Below, piece after piece: positions 42,887 through 52,365 of a stretch of 64,000 nt of DNA (its first letter is position 1; the number at the start of each line of letters is the position of its first letter). The notes beneath the pieces are model-generated. The model saw only the letters and a list, made by a program, of their open reading frames with translations. It was not told the DNA's origin and made no database searches. The DNA is from Lelliottia nimipressuralis (GTDB lineage: Bacteria > Pseudomonadota > Gammaproteobacteria > Enterobacterales > Enterobacteriaceae), in contig NZ_SDDX01000002.1 of NCBI RefSeq assembly GCF_004115925.1, positions 124,001-188,000 on the forward strand. Direction: 5' to 3'. Position numbers and translations under genes: made by a program.

Positions 42887-43441
42887 TTATTCGTATTTCA
42901 AGACGAAAGTGGCGTCCGCGTTCGCCTGACCAGGCTCAGTGGTTGCCGCAGTCGATTTGTAGCGTGCGGTGAAGTTCAGGGTGTTGGTCCCTGCGATCAG
43001 CGTTTTCGCTGCGGAGAAGGTTGCACCGTCTGGTGTCAGGGTGCTGGACGCGCTATCCAGGATCTCGATACCAACACCTTTAGCCGTGTTGTCGTTATCG
43101 CCTGCGGTTACAGCCAGCAGGGTTTTATCGGTCGCATCAATCTGGCCGGTGAAGGCAACAGCAGCGGTGGCAGCCACTTCTGGATCGCAATCATTCAGTT
43201 CAATGTTGAACGGAATATTAGAAGTGGTATCGCCCACTTTCGTGAATTTAGCGGTACGATATTGACCCAGAGTCACGATCTGATCCGCAGATTCAGTATT
43301 TACTGCGCATGCCGCATTAACTAATTCACCTTTAAAGTGAACGGTACCGCCATTGACGGAAACGGGATCTGCTGCATGAGCTGCACCCGCAACCAATACC
43401 AGCGAAGCAATGACGGAAGAAGCAATATTGCTAAGTTTCAT
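42887..43441 (-). CDS. fimA: FimA, major type 1 fimbrial subunit
   Basis: A 184-residue major pilin with a 23-residue leader (ending AHA-ADPVS), the FimA hallmark [19 protein letters not shown], a disulfide with NDCDPEV, and the C-terminal [12 protein letters not shown] with penultimate Tyr. The gene has a strong AGGAAC ribosome site. It heads the operon fimA-I-C-D-H-F and should be switched on by FimZ and FimY rather than by DNA inversion. Confidence 0.92.
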   Translation of the reverse strand: MKLSNIASSVIASLVLVAGAAHAADPVSVNGGTVHFKGELVNAACAVNTESADQIVTLGQYRTAKFTKVGDTTSNIPFNIELNDCDPEVAATAAVAFTGQIDATDKTLLAVTAGDNDNTAKGVGIEILDSASSTLTPDGATFSAAKTLIAGTNTLNFTARYKSTAATTEPGQANADATFVLKYE

Positions 43442-43748
43442 ATCTGTTCCTTTGGAATGTAAAAAGCCCTTCCCGGGTTAATTCGGGAATAAAAAACACA
43501 TTCAATTGCGTAATTGAAAGTTTATTTTGGAAGCAACAAAGTAGCCCACGGACAAATATTAAAACAGGTCAAAACACTGCGATAATTCCAGGCTACATCC
43601 TAATTCCCCTTAGGAAAAGACCATTCAATGAGCAGGGTTTAGGGCCTGATTGTGGAAATCTCTCAATGGGTGACTGACAGCGGGCCTCGCTTCTGACAAA
43701 ATATAGGCAATCCCCCTTTCAAACGTTACAGACGGAATCCTCTCTCTG
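43442..43748. other. 307-base divergent region between fimA and folD
   Basis: The fimA promoter and FimZ sites are expected here, followed by the folD promoter on the plus strand. The half next to fimA is AT-rich. I searched for short inverted repeats that would mark an invertible fimS element (9-bp TTGGGGCCA type) and see none, in keeping with FimZ/FimY-type control. Confidence 0.5.
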
Positions 43749-44615
43749 ATGGCAGCAAAGATTATTGACGGTAAAACGATTGCGCAGCAGGTGCGCTCTG
43801 AGGTCGCGGAAAAAGTGAAGGCGCGTACAGCGGCCGGAAAACGCGCTCCAGGGTTAGCCGTTGTGCTGGTTGGCAGCAACCCGGCATCGCAAATTTATGT
43901 CGGCAGTAAACGTAAAGCATGTGAAGAGGTGGGCTTCGTCTCCCGTTCCTACGATCTGCCGGAAACCACCAGCGAAGCAGAACTGCTTGAGCTGATTGAC
44001 ACCCTGAATGCCGACGACGCGATCGACGGTATTCTGGTGCAGTTGCCGCTGCCTGCGGGCATCGACAATGTGAAGGTGCTGGAGCGTATCGCACCGGATA
44101 AAGACGTGGACGGTTTCCATCCGTATAACGTCGGACGTCTGTGCCAGCGCGCACCGCGTCTGCGTCCGTGTACGCCGCGCGGTATTGTGACGCTGCTGGA
44201 GCGCTACAACATCGACACCTACGGTCTGAACGCCGTGGTGATTGGCGCATCCAACATCGTTGGCCGTCCGATGAGCATGGAGCTGCTGCTGGCCGGTTGC
44301 ACCACCACCGTGACGCACCGCTTTACCAAAAACCTGCGTCAGCACGTCGAGAATGCCGACCTGCTGATCGTGGCGGTCGGTAAACCGGGCTTTATTCCGG
44401 GCGAGTGGATCAAAGAAGGCGCCATCGTAGTGGACGTGGGTATTAACCGTCTGGAAAACGGCAAAGTGGTGGGTGACGTGGTATTTGAAGACGCCGCCGC
44501 GCGCGCGTCTTACATCACACCGGTACCGGGTGGCGTGGGTCCAATGACCGTAGCAACCCTGATTCAGAATACATTGCAAGCATGCGTTGAGTATCACGAC
44601 GCAGAGGAAGCGTAA
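43749..44615 (+). CDS. folD: FolD, methylenetetrahydrofolate dehydrogenase/cyclohydrolase
   Basis: A 288-residue bifunctional enzyme, the same length as in Escherichia coli, converting 5,10-methylene-THF to 10-formyl-THF through 5,10-methenyl-THF with NADP+. Landmarks are [14 protein letters not shown] with the catalytic Lys, [17 protein letters not shown] and the Rossmann motif [10 protein letters not shown]. It precedes ybcJ by one base and is translated with it. Confidence 0.97.
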   Translation: MAAKIIDGKTIAQQVRSEVAEKVKARTAAGKRAPGLAVVLVGSNPASQIYVGSKRKACEEVGFVSRSYDLPETTSEAELLELIDTLNADDAIDGILVQLPLPAGIDNVKVLERIAPDKDVDGFHPYNVGRLCQRAPRLRPCTPRGIVTLLERYNIDTYGLNAVVIGASNIVGRPMSMELLLAGCTTTVTHRFTKNLRQHVENADLLIVAVGKPGFIPGEWIKEGAIVVDVGINRLENGKVVGDVVFEDAAARASYITPVPGGVGPMTVATLIQNTLQACVEYHDAEEA

Positions 44616-44616
44616 G

Positions 44617-44829
44617 ATGGCAACATTTTCATTAGGTAAACACCCGCACGTTGAACTGTGCGATCTGCTGAAGCTGGAAGGCTGGAGCGAAAGCGGCGCA
44701 CAGGCGAAGATTTTCATCGCCGACGGCCTGGTTAAAGTCGATGGCGTGGTTGAAACCCGCAAGCGCTGCAAAATTGTCGCAGGTCAGACGGTCACCTTCG
44801 AAAACCAGAGCATCACCATTACCGCCTGA
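44617..44829 (+). CDS. ybcJ: YbcJ, S4-like RNA-binding protein
   Basis: A 70-residue protein made of a single alpha-L (S4) RNA-binding motif (HVELCDLLKLEGWSESGAQAK and VDGVVETRKRCKI). It matches Escherichia coli YbcJ in length and position after folD. The ATG at 44617 is one base after the folD stop; the longer frame starting inside folD is not needed. The RNA target is unknown. Confidence 0.93.
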   Translation: MATFSLGKHPHVELCDLLKLEGWSESGAQAKIFIADGLVKVDGVVETRKRCKIVAGQTVTFENQSITITA

Positions 44830-44838
44830 GTCGCTCAA

Positions 44839-44919
44839 GGCCCGGCGGCGCTTCGCTTGTCGGGCCAATGACGCGTGGTTGGTACTTGTAGACCGGGTAA
44901 GGCATTTCCGCCGCCCGGT
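44839..44919. repeat. BIME: two REP elements in opposite orientation
   Basis: GGCCCGGCGGCGCTTCGCTT and its complement half (to 44866), then GTAGACCGGGTAAGGC with CGCCGCCCGGT (44888-44919), are both close to the enterobacterial REP consensus and face each other. They follow ybcJ, where such elements protect mRNA 3' ends and can bind DNA gyrase or IHF. The two palindromes are not identical. Confidence 0.75.
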
Positions 44920-45053
44920 ATTTTCCCCCTCTCGCCCCCTGATTTCCCCTCAACCATAACGGTTAATTCTCGATCAACTTCAAAGAATCACTATTTCGTT
45001 TGTTGAAATGTGAAAATTAAGTTGCACGAATTTCAGGCTTCTCTCACGATAAG

Positions 45054-45078
45054 TAGAACGTTCTACTAAAACGTTCTA
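45054..45078. promoter_or_regulatory. Tandem LacI/MalI-type operators
   Basis: TAGAACGTTCTA (45054-45065) is a perfect palindrome and TAAAACGTTCTA (45067-45078) is a near copy 13 bp further on. The central ACGT core with flanking A/T is like the MalI operator GATAAAACGTTTTATC. They stand 47 bases before the PTS gene start, and a MalI-like gene follows it. Confidence 0.72.
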
Positions 45079-45124
45079 CTTACAATAACAGCGCCTCTCA
45101 AAGCGCTTCTCGGGGGAAATCAGC

Positions 45125-46624
45125 ATGAGTCTGATATCAGGGTTTGTTAAATCGTTGTCTAAGTTATCGATGATTGGCCGCGCGTTGATGCTGCCAATTT
45201 CACTGCTTCCTGCTGCGGGCCTGCTGTTAGCCTTCGGCGATAAATTCCACATGCCGCTGATGATGAACGCCGGTGGGGTCATTTTTGATAACCTGCCGAT
45301 GCTGTTCGCCATTGGTTCTGCCGTTGGCCTGGCGTCTGAATCCGGGATCGCAGCCCTGTCGGCGGCGGTATCGGTGTTTGTCACTAACATCACCATCGGC
45401 ACCGTTCTGAGCATTACGCCGGAAATGGCCTCCCAGGGCGGGAAATACGCCATGGTGGTGGGTATTCCGACGCTGCAAATGGGCGTTTTCGGCGGGCTTA
45501 TCTGCGGTATTCTCGCGGCCTGGTGCTATAACCGCTTCCACACCATGCAGCTGCCGGAGTTCCTCGGCTTCTTCTCCGGCAAACGTTTTGTCGCCATCGC
45601 CACTGCGTTTCTGTCATTCGTTCTCGGTTTGCTGCTGCCGTATGTCTGGCAGCATATTCAGGCGGGGATCGATGCCCTGTCGGTGATTGTGAACGGCGAT
45701 AATCAGGCGGCCTCGACCTTTATCTTTGGTCTGGTTGAACGTGCGTTAATCCCGCTCGGCCTGCATCACATCTGGTATCCGTCGTTCTGGTATTCGTTCG
45801 GCGATTACACCACCCAGGCGGGCCAGGTGATCCACGGCGATCAGACAATCTGGTTCAAAATGCTGGAAGAAGGGACCAAATCCTTTAGCAGCGACACTTA
45901 CCAGAACGCCGGTAAATTCATGCAGGGCGAGTTCCCGCTGATGTTGTTCGCGCTGCCTGCGGCCTGTCTGGCGATGTATCACGAAGCGCACACCAAGAAT
46001 AAAAAAATCGCCTTCGGTATTCTGTTCTCGGCGGCGTTAACCTGCTTCCTGACGGGCATCACCGAGCCGGTAGAGTTCACCTTTATCTTCGTGGCCCCGA
46101 TCCTGTACGTCTTTAACGCTATTATGGCGGGTCTGGCCTACATGACTATGTACCTTCTGCACGCTCACATCGCCAAATCCTTCTCTGCGGGCCTGATTGA
46201 CTACATTTCGTTTGGTATCCTGCCGTCGTTCAACGGCTATCAGACTAACTTCCTCAACGCCGTGATCATCGGTATTCCGATGGCGCTGATCTACTACTTC
46301 ACCTTCCGCTTCGTCATCCGCCGTTTCGACGTCAAAACGCCGGGCCGCACGGAAGTGACCGCCACCACGGATGACAAAACCGACACCGAAATCGCGACCG
46401 AAATCATCGGCCTGCTGGGTGGCGCGAAAAACATCGACTCCGTCGGCTCCTGTATCACGCGTCTGCGTCTGGAAGTGGCGAAGAGTGATGAAGTGGATAA
46501 AGACGGGCTGAACGGTCTGGGTGCGCGCGGCGTCGTCTTCGTCGGCGATAACGGTATTCAGGTGATTTTCGGTGCCAGAGCACAGTTTATCGCCCAGACC
46601 ATGTCCACCATGATCGGTAAATAA
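45125..46624 (+). CDS. PTS sugar permease EIICB, glucose/maltose (MalX-like) type
   Basis: A 499-residue sugar permease: EIIC domain (about 1-400, ten spans, with the signature GITEPVEFTFIF) and a C-terminal EIIB domain with the phosphorylated Cys in SVGSCITRLRL. There is no EIIA domain, so it must take phosphate from another protein such as EIIA-Glc. Size and order resemble Escherichia coli MalX and PtsG. A good GGGGGAAA ribosome site precedes the ATG. It is followed by a MalI-like repressor gene, but no MalY or hydrolase is present. The sugar is not known. Confidence 0.85.
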   Translation: MSLISGFVKSLSKLSMIGRALMLPISLLPAAGLLLAFGDKFHMPLMMNAGGVIFDNLPMLFAIGSAVGLASESGIAALSAAVSVFVTNITIGTVLSITPEMASQGGKYAMVVGIPTLQMGVFGGLICGILAAWCYNRFHTMQLPEFLGFFSGKRFVAIATAFLSFVLGLLLPYVWQHIQAGIDALSVIVNGDNQAASTFIFGLVERALIPLGLHHIWYPSFWYSFGDYTTQAGQVIHGDQTIWFKMLEEGTKSFSSDTYQNAGKFMQGEFPLMLFALPAACLAMYHEAHTKNKKIAFGILFSAALTCFLTGITEPVEFTFIFVAPILYVFNAIMAGLAYMTMYLLHAHIAKSFSAGLIDYISFGILPSFNGYQTNFLNAVIIGIPMALIYYFTFRFVIRRFDVKTPGRTEVTATTDDKTDTEIATEIIGLLGGAKNIDSVGSCITRLRLEVAKSDEVDKDGLNGLGARGVVFVGDNGIQVIFGARAQFIAQTMSTMIGK

Positions 46625-46640
46625 TAAGATGCCGGACCGG

Positions 46641-46672
46641 CACGTCTCCTGTAGTCTGGGAGGCGTGTCTTA
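46641..46672 (+). terminator. Weak terminator-like hairpin after the PTS gene
   Basis: CACGTCTCC (46641-46649) pairs with GGAGGCGTG (46659-46667) over nine pairs with one T-G wobble, followed by TCTTAT. It could reduce read-through into the repressor gene. Confidence 0.4.
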
Positions 46673-46707
46673 TCTGGCTGATAATCGAGAAATTTCAGGG
46701 AGCGAGT

Positions 46708-47724
46708 TTGAAGAAAGTCAGCATTATTGATGTCGCAAAACACGCAGGCGTATCGGTGTCCACCGTCTCGCTGGTGTTACGTCAGAAAGGGAAAATCTCA
46801 GAGGCAACGATTGAGAAAGTCCACGCTGCCATCAATACGCTTGGCTACATTCATAACGTCGCTGCCGCCAATCTTCGCGCCAACACCTCCAATCTTATCG
46901 GCCTGATCCTGCGTGATTTCAGCGACAGTTTCTCCATCAAAGTGATGGCGAGCATCGTGCAGGAGCTGGAAAAGCAAGGCTATATGGTTTTCCTCGGGCA
47001 GCCGCTTAACGATCACGAGCATCTTGAGCGCTGCCTGCTTTCGTTTAAACAGCAGGGCGTCGCCGGGGTGATCTATCTGGCGTCCGATACACGAACCTCC
47101 ACGCTTCCGGCGCAAATCCGCGAATGCCCGTTACCGCTGGTCGTGGTCTCCCAGTCCTTGCTGAATGAAACCTGCAATCTGGTGATGCGCGATAATCGCC
47201 AGGCGGCGAATCTCGCCACCCGTTATCTGATTGAGCGCGGGCATCGTAATATCGCCTATATCGGCGGGCGGGAAGGCTGTCTGATCCGCGAGCAGCGCCT
47301 GCTCGGTTTTCGCAGCGCGATGACGCAATACGGCCTGGTGAACCGCGAAGAATCCGCCCCGGTCTGTAGCGACGATACCCAGGCGGCAGGGTTTATTACC
47401 CGTCAGCTGCTGGAAAAAAACAACACCATCACCGCCCTGCTGTGCCATTCGCCGGATGCGATGATCGGTTCGATTTCCGGGATTCATCAGGTCGGGCGTA
47501 CCGTCGGAAAAGATGTGTTTCTGACGCAGCAGGTCGCGCTGGTCGGGTTTGAAGATATGCTGCATGTGAATCTGACCTCGCCGTCCTTCACCTATGTGTC
47601 GTCGGCGAGTGAAGAGACGGGCCGTCAGGCGGCCGGTTTAATGATTCGCAAGCTGAAGGAGCCGGATCTGCAAACGCAGCGGATCACCCTTTCCGGGCAG
47701 CTGATCGCGCGGGAGTCGGCCTAG
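46708..47724 (+). CDS. LacI-family repressor, MalI-like
   Basis: A 338-residue repressor with helix-turn-helix at the start (KKVSIIDVAKHAGVSVSTVS), hinge (NLRANTSNLIGLI) and sugar-binding domain (VALVGFEDMLHVNLTSPSFTYV). The first residues and LRDFSDSFS are like MalI, the repressor of malXY. It begins with a TTG codon at 46708 preceded by AGGGAGCGAG. It is transcribed in the same direction as the PTS gene, unlike divergent malI in Escherichia coli, and is ended by a strong terminator. The tandem operators before the PTS gene are its likely target. Confidence 0.85.
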   Translation: MKKVSIIDVAKHAGVSVSTVSLVLRQKGKISEATIEKVHAAINTLGYIHNVAAANLRANTSNLIGLILRDFSDSFSIKVMASIVQELEKQGYMVFLGQPLNDHEHLERCLLSFKQQGVAGVIYLASDTRTSTLPAQIRECPLPLVVVSQSLLNETCNLVMRDNRQAANLATRYLIERGHRNIAYIGGREGCLIREQRLLGFRSAMTQYGLVNREESAPVCSDDTQAAGFITRQLLEKNNTITALLCHSPDAMIGSISGIHQVGRTVGKDVFLTQQVALVGFEDMLHVNLTSPSFTYVSSASEETGRQAAGLMIRKLKEPDLQTQRITLSGQLIARESA

Positions 47725-47731
47725 AAATAGC

Positions 47732-47758
47732 AAAACGCCCGAACATGTCGGGCGTTTT
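47732..47758. terminator. Bidirectional rho-independent terminator
   Basis: AAAACGCCCG (47732-47741) pairs exactly with CGGGCGTTTT (47749-47758) around a 7-base loop. The flanking A and T runs allow termination in both directions, serving the repressor gene and the convergent cysS. Confidence 0.9.
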
Positions 47759-47795
47759 ATTGACTGTTTTACGGAATTGACCGGGTAACAGTGAC

Positions 47796-49181
47796 CTACT
47801 TACGACGCCAGGTGGTGCCCTGCGGGCCATCTTCCAGGATGATCCCCATTTCGGTCAGGCGATTACGCGCCGCATCCGCCGCCGCCCAGTCTTTCGCCTG
47901 ACGCGCTTCCAGACGCGCTTTGATCAGCGCCTCAATTTCCGCCACTTCGCCATCGTCCGCCTGTGCGCTGCTTTGCAGGAACACTTCCGGCTCTTGCTCC
48001 AGCAGGCCGAGCACCGCAGAGAGTTTACGCAGATGAGCGGCCAGCGCGTTCGCGGCAGCCATATCTTCTGTTTTCAGGCGGTTCACTTCACGCGCCATAT
48101 CAAACAGCACCGAGTAGGCTTCCGGGGTGTTGAAATCGTCGTTCATCACCTCGATAAAGCGTGCTTCGAACGCATCGCCCCCTGCCGGTGCGACAGATTT
48201 GTCGGTGCCGCGCAGCGCGGTGTACAGACGCTCCAGCGCAGAACGCGCCTGTTTCAGGTTCTCTTCGCTGTAGTTCAGCTGGCTGCGGTAGTGGCCGGAC
48301 ATCAGGAAGTAGCGAACGGTTTCCGCGTCGTAATATTTCAGCACGTCGCGCACGGTAAAGAAGTTGCCCAGTGATTTGGACATCTTTTCGCGATCGACCA
48401 TCACCATGCCGGAGTGCATCCAGTAGTTCACGTACTCGCCGCCGTGAGCACAGGTGGACTGAGCGATTTCGTTTTCATGGTGCGGGAACATCAGATCCGA
48501 CCCGCCGCCGTGAATATCAAAATGCTTGCCGAGCTGCTTGCAGTTCATCGCCGAGCACTCAATGTGCCAGCCCGGACGCCCTTCGCCCCACGGGGATGGC
48601 CAGCTTGGTTCACCGGCTTTGGACATTTTCCAGAGTACGAAGTCCATCGGGTTGCGCTTCACGTCAACGACGTCAACGCGCGCACCGGCCTGCAGCTGGT
48701 CCAGATCCTGGCGAGAGAGCTGGCCGTAGTTCGGATCGGTCGGCACCGAGAACATCACATCGCCGTTGTCGGCAACATAGGCGTGACCGCGGGCGATCAG
48801 CTTTTCGGTGATATCGATAATTTCATGAATGTGGTGCGTAGCACGCGGCTCGCTGTCGGGACGCAGAATATTGAGTGCATCAAAATCTTTGTGCATCTCG
48901 GCGATCATGCGGTCCACCAGCGCGACAAAACTCTCGCCATTTTCATTAGCGCGTTTAATGATTTTGTCATCAATGTCGGTGATGTTACGCACGTACTTGA
49001 GCGTATAGCCCAGGAAACGCAGGTAGCGAGAGACCACGTCGAACGAGACAAAAGTACGCCCATGACCGATATGACAGAGATCGTAAACAGTGATACCACA
49101 CACGTACATGCCGACTTCCCCGGCATGGATAGGTTTAAATTCCTCTTTTTGGCGCGTCAGAGTATTAAAGATTTTTAACAT
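47796..49181 (-). CDS. cysS: CysS, cysteinyl-tRNA synthetase
   Basis: A 461-residue class I aminoacyl-tRNA synthetase, the same length as in Escherichia coli. HIGH is in CHIGHGRT and KMSKS is in [10 protein letters not shown]; zinc ligands include Cys in [10 protein letters not shown], Cys in HIECSAMNC and His in [10 protein letters not shown]. It charges tRNA-Cys. Start MLKIFNTL at 49181 is the family start, although the frame is open 17 codons further up. Confidence 0.97.
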   Translation of the reverse strand: MLKIFNTLTRQKEEFKPIHAGEVGMYVCGITVYDLCHIGHGRTFVSFDVVSRYLRFLGYTLKYVRNITDIDDKIIKRANENGESFVALVDRMIAEMHKDFDALNILRPDSEPRATHHIHEIIDITEKLIARGHAYVADNGDVMFSVPTDPNYGQLSRQDLDQLQAGARVDVVDVKRNPMDFVLWKMSKAGEPSWPSPWGEGRPGWHIECSAMNCKQLGKHFDIHGGGSDLMFPHHENEIAQSTCAHGGEYVNYWMHSGMVMVDREKMSKSLGNFFTVRDVLKYYDAETVRYFLMSGHYRSQLNYSEENLKQARSALERLYTALRGTDKSVAPAGGDAFEARFIEVMNDDFNTPEAYSVLFDMAREVNRLKTEDMAAANALAAHLRKLSAVLGLLEQEPEVFLQSSAQADDGEVAEIEALIKARLEARQAKDWAAADAARNRLTEMGIILEDGPQGTTWRRK

Positions 49182-49261
49182 CGAAGATTCCGTGTAGACG
49201 TGTGTGGATAATAAAGTCTGTATAATACCCATAATTCAGACCGGAATCAGCACACAATGCA

Positions 49262-49292
49262 AGATGATCCCGTCTTACGGTTATGCTATAAC
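49262..49292 (+). promoter_or_regulatory. Candidate extended -10 promoter for ppiB
   Basis: TGCTATAAC (49284-49292) is an extended -10 element (TGnTATAAC) within the divergent cysS-ppiB gap, with a poor -35. Transcription would start near 49299, leaving a leader of about 55 bases. Confidence 0.5.
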
Positions 49293-49354
49293 AGCCCTCT
49301 TATCTGTGACCTTACAGAGGTCGACGTACCACAATACCGGAACAGGATGCAAAA

Positions 49355-49849
49355 ATGGTTACTTTCCACACTAATCATGGCGATATCGTCATCAAAACTT
49401 TTGACGATAAAGCGCCTGAAACAGTTAAAAACTTCCTGGACTACTGCCGCGAAGGTTTCTACAACAACACTATTTTCCACCGCGTGATCAATGGCTTTAT
49501 GATTCAGGGTGGCGGTTTTGAACCTGGCATGAACCAGAAAGAAACCAAAGAAGCGATCAAAAACGAAGCGAACAACGGTCTGAAAAACACCCGTGGTACG
49601 CTGGCAATGGCGCGTACCCAGGCTCCACACTCTGCGACTGCCCAGTTCTTCATCAACGTGGCTGACAACGACTTCCTGAACTTCTCCGGCGAAAGCATGC
49701 AGGGCTGGGGCTACTGCGTATTCGCAGAAGTGGTTGAAGGCATGGACGTGGTTGAGAAAATCAAAGGCGTGGCAACTGGCCGCAGCGGTATGCACCAGGA
49801 CGTTCCTAAAGAAGACGTTATCATTACCAGCGTGACCGTCAGCGAGTAA
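49355..49849 (+). CDS. ppiB: PpiB, cytoplasmic peptidyl-prolyl cis-trans isomerase (cyclophilin B)
   Basis: A 164-residue cyclophilin, equal in length to the Escherichia coli protein. [15 protein letters not shown] carries the active-site Arg, Phe and Gln residues, with later [17 protein letters not shown] and [10 protein letters not shown]. There is no signal peptide. It precedes lpxH by three bases and is likely transcribed with it. Confidence 0.96.
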   Translation: MVTFHTNHGDIVIKTFDDKAPETVKNFLDYCREGFYNNTIFHRVINGFMIQGGGFEPGMNQKETKEAIKNEANNGLKNTRGTLAMARTQAPHSATAQFFINVADNDFLNFSGESMQGWGYCVFAEVVEGMDVVEKIKGVATGRSGMHQDVPKEDVIITSVTVSE

Positions 49850-49852
49850 TTG

Positions 49853-50575
49853 GTGGCGACACTCTTTATTGCAGACCTCCATCTGCAAACAGAAGAACCG
49901 GCGATCACCGCCGGTTTTCTGCGTTTTTTACAAGGCGAAGCCCGCTCTGCCGATGCGCTCTACATTCTGGGCGATCTCTTTGAAGCCTGGATTGGCGACG
50001 ACGATCCCAACCCTCTGCACCGTGAAATCGCCGCCGCCATTAAAGCACTGGTTGATTCCGGCGTCCCCTGCTTCTTCATCCACGGCAATCGCGATTTTCT
50101 GATTGGCAAACGCTTTGCCCGTGAAAGCGGTATGACGCTGCTGCCGGAAGAACAGGTGCTCGATCTCTACGGTCGCCAGGTGCTGATCATGCACGGCGAC
50201 ACGCTCTGTACCGACGATACCGGCTATCTGGCGTTTCGCGCCAAAGTCCATACGCCATGGATTCAGACCCTGTTTCTCGCTCTGCCGCTGTTTATCCGCA
50301 ACCGCATTGCCGCCAAAATGCGCGCAGGCAGTAAAGCCGCCAACAGCAGCAAATCCCTGTCCATCATGGATGTGAATCCGCAGGCGGTTATCGAGGTGAT
50401 GGAAAAACATCGCGTGCAATGGCTTATCCACGGCCATACCCATCGCCCGGACGTCCACACGCTGTGCGCTAACGGCGAGCCCGCGCACCGCGTCGTGTTA
50501 GGCGCCTGGCATACGGAAGGCTCGATGGTAAAAGTCACGCCAGACGGTATAGAACTGATCCCTTTCCCGTTTTAA
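49853..50575 (+). CDS. lpxH: LpxH, UDP-2,3-diacylglucosamine pyrophosphohydrolase
   Basis: A 240-residue calcineurin-like metallophosphoesterase of lipid A synthesis that forms 2,3-diacylglucosamine-1-phosphate (lipid X) at the inner membrane. Metal-binding motifs are DLHL near residue 8, GDLFEAW, GNRDFL, MHGDTL and HGHTHRP. The GTG start at 49853 gives the family length of 240; an upstream TTG codon is not needed. Confidence 0.96.
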   Translation: MATLFIADLHLQTEEPAITAGFLRFLQGEARSADALYILGDLFEAWIGDDDPNPLHREIAAAIKALVDSGVPCFFIHGNRDFLIGKRFARESGMTLLPEEQVLDLYGRQVLIMHGDTLCTDDTGYLAFRAKVHTPWIQTLFLALPLFIRNRIAAKMRAGSKAANSSKSLSIMDVNPQAVIEVMEKHRVQWLIHGHTHRPDVHTLCANGEPAHRVVLGAWHTEGSMVKVTPDGIELIPFPF

Positions 50576-50606
50576 TCCCCCTCTGTTTGTTGCCGAAATC
50601 ATCGCT

Positions 50607-50622
50607 ACGCAATCGTTTTCCT
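50607..50622. promoter_or_regulatory. PurR operator upstream of purEK
   Basis: ACGCAATCGTTTTCCT fits the PurR consensus ACGCAAACGTTTTCNT at all but one defined base and is nearly identical to the Escherichia coli purE operator. It is 72 bases before the purE ATG. PurR with hypoxanthine or guanine represses purEK through it. Confidence 0.88.
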
Positions 50623-50693
50623 GCTCGTGATTTAATGCTATTCTCTGTGCCCTCAAAGCAGTGTGTTCCGCACCCACAGGAGTTTTAAGACGC

Positions 50694-51203
50694 ATGTCTT
50701 CCCGCAATAATCCGGCGCGTGTCGCCATCGTGATGGGGTCCAAAAGCGACTGGGCTACCATGCAGTTTGCCGCCGAAATCTTCGAAATCCTGAACGTTCC
50801 ACATCATATTGAAGTGGTCTCCGCGCACCGTACTCCCGATAAACTGTTCAGCTTCGCCGAAGGCGCAGAAGAGAACGGCTATCAGGTGATCATTGCCGGT
50901 GCGGGCGGTGCTGCACATCTGCCAGGCATGATCGCCGCCAAAACGCTGGTGCCAGTGCTGGGTGTGCCGGTGCAAAGTGCTGCCCTGAGCGGCGTCGACA
51001 GCCTCTATTCCATCGTACAGATGCCGCGCGGGATCCCGGTCGGTACGCTGGCGATTGGCAAAGCAGGTGCCGCGAACGCTGCACTGCTGGCGGCACAAAT
51101 TCTGGCAACACACGATAAAGAGCTGCATCAGCGTCTGGCAGAGTGGCGTAAAGCCCAGACCGACGAGGTGCTGGAGAATCCGGATCCGCGAGGTGAGGCA
51201 TGA
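50694..51203 (+). CDS. purE: PurE, N5-carboxyaminoimidazole ribonucleotide mutase
   Basis: A 169-residue class I PurE catalysing N5-CAIR to CAIR in purine synthesis. [17 protein letters not shown] and [16 protein letters not shown] give the active-site loops with the catalytic His. Length and [10 protein letters not shown] start equal Escherichia coli PurE. It overlaps purK by 4 bases. Confidence 0.97.
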   Translation: MSSRNNPARVAIVMGSKSDWATMQFAAEIFEILNVPHHIEVVSAHRTPDKLFSFAEGAEENGYQVIIAGAGGAAHLPGMIAAKTLVPVLGVPVQSAALSGVDSLYSIVQMPRGIPVGTLAIGKAGAANAALLAAQILATHDKELHQRLAEWRKAQTDEVLENPDPRGEA

Positions 51204-52267
51204 AACAAGTCTGCGTCCTCGGGAACGGTCAGTTGGGCCGAATGCTGCGTCAGGCGGGTGAGCCGCTGGGCATCAGCGTCTGGCCCGTCGGGCTGGACGC
51301 CGAGCCGGAAGCCGTGCCGTTTCAGCAAAGCGTCATCACCGCTGAAATCGAGCGCTGGCCGGAAACCGCGTTAACCCGCGAGCTGGCGCGTCATAACGCC
51401 TTCGTGAACCGCGATGTGTTCCCGATTATTGCTGACCGACTGACGCAAAAACAGCTGTTCGACAAGCTGGGCCTGGCGACGGCCCCGTGGCAACTGCTGG
51501 CGGATAAAAGCGAATGGCCGGCGGTCTTCGAGACCCTCGGCGAGCTGGCGATCGTAAAGCGTCGCACCGGCGGCTACGACGGGCGCGGCCAGTGGCGTTT
51601 ACGTGCAAACGAAACCGCCGAGCTGCCGGACGAGTGCTACGGCGAATGTATCGTCGAGCAGGGGATCAATTTTAGCGGCGAAGTGTCGCTGGTTGGCGCG
51701 CGCGCCCATGACGGCAGCACGGTGTTTTATCCCCTGACCCATAACCTGCATCAGGACGGTATTCTGCGCACCAGCGTGGTGTTCCCGCAGGCGAACGCCG
51801 CTCAGCAGGCGCAGGCCGAAGATATGCTCTCAGCCATCATGCATGAGCTGGGCTACGTCGGCGTCATGGCGATGGAGTGCTTTATCACGCCAGCCGGTCT
51901 GCTGATCAACGAACTCGCCCCGCGCGTGCATAACAGTGGCCACTGGACGCAAAACGGCGCCTCCATCAGCCAGTTTGAGCTGCATCTTCGCGCCATTACC
52001 GATCTGCCTTTGCCGCAGCCGGTGGTGAACAGCCCGTCGGTGATGATCAATCTCATCGGAACCGATCTGAATTATGACTGGCTGAAACTGCCGCTGGTCC
52101 ATCTGCACTGGTACGACAAAGAGGTGCGCGAAGGCCGTAAAGTCGGGCATCTCAATCTGAACGATGACGACGCTGGCCGCCTGAGCGCCACCCTCGAAGC
52201 GATGGTTCCGCTGCTGCCACCTGAGTACGCAAGCGGCATCGCCTGGGCGCAAAGCAAACTCAAATAA
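51200..52267 (+). CDS. purK: PurK, N5-carboxyaminoimidazole ribonucleotide synthase
   Basis: A 355-residue ATP-grasp enzyme that carboxylates AIR with bicarbonate and ATP to N5-CAIR. The start [20 protein letters not shown] is the N-terminal nucleotide fold; [12 protein letters not shown] and [15 protein letters not shown] are the ATP-grasp and active-site segments. It is translationally coupled to purE and closes at a terminator. Confidence 0.97.
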   Translation: MKQVCVLGNGQLGRMLRQAGEPLGISVWPVGLDAEPEAVPFQQSVITAEIERWPETALTRELARHNAFVNRDVFPIIADRLTQKQLFDKLGLATAPWQLLADKSEWPAVFETLGELAIVKRRTGGYDGRGQWRLRANETAELPDECYGECIVEQGINFSGEVSLVGARAHDGSTVFYPLTHNLHQDGILRTSVVFPQANAAQQAQAEDMLSAIMHELGYVGVMAMECFITPAGLLINELAPRVHNSGHWTQNGASISQFELHLRAITDLPLPQPVVNSPSVMINLIGTDLNYDWLKLPLVHLHWYDKEVREGRKVGHLNLNDDDAGRLSATLEAMVPLLPPEYASGIAWAQSKLK

Positions 52268-52274
52268 GGTCTAA

Positions 52275-52312
52275 ATGCCGGGGAGTTGATCTTTTCCTTC
52301 CCCGGCATCTTT
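52275..52312 (+). terminator. Terminator of purEK
   Basis: ATGCCGGGGA (52275-52284) pairs with TCCCCGGCAT (52299-52308), a perfect 10-bp stem, and CTTTC follows. It is a few bases after the purK stop. Confidence 0.7.
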
Positions 52313-52365
52313 CAACGCGCGTAAAATCCCCGCCTATTGCTGTTTTGTTTCCTTCAGGACTTCTC

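Noticed and set aside
43442..43748. Invertible fimS switch upstream of fimA
   Set aside because: No pair of short inverted repeats and no fimB/fimE recombinase gene is present; the locus has FimZ and FimY instead.
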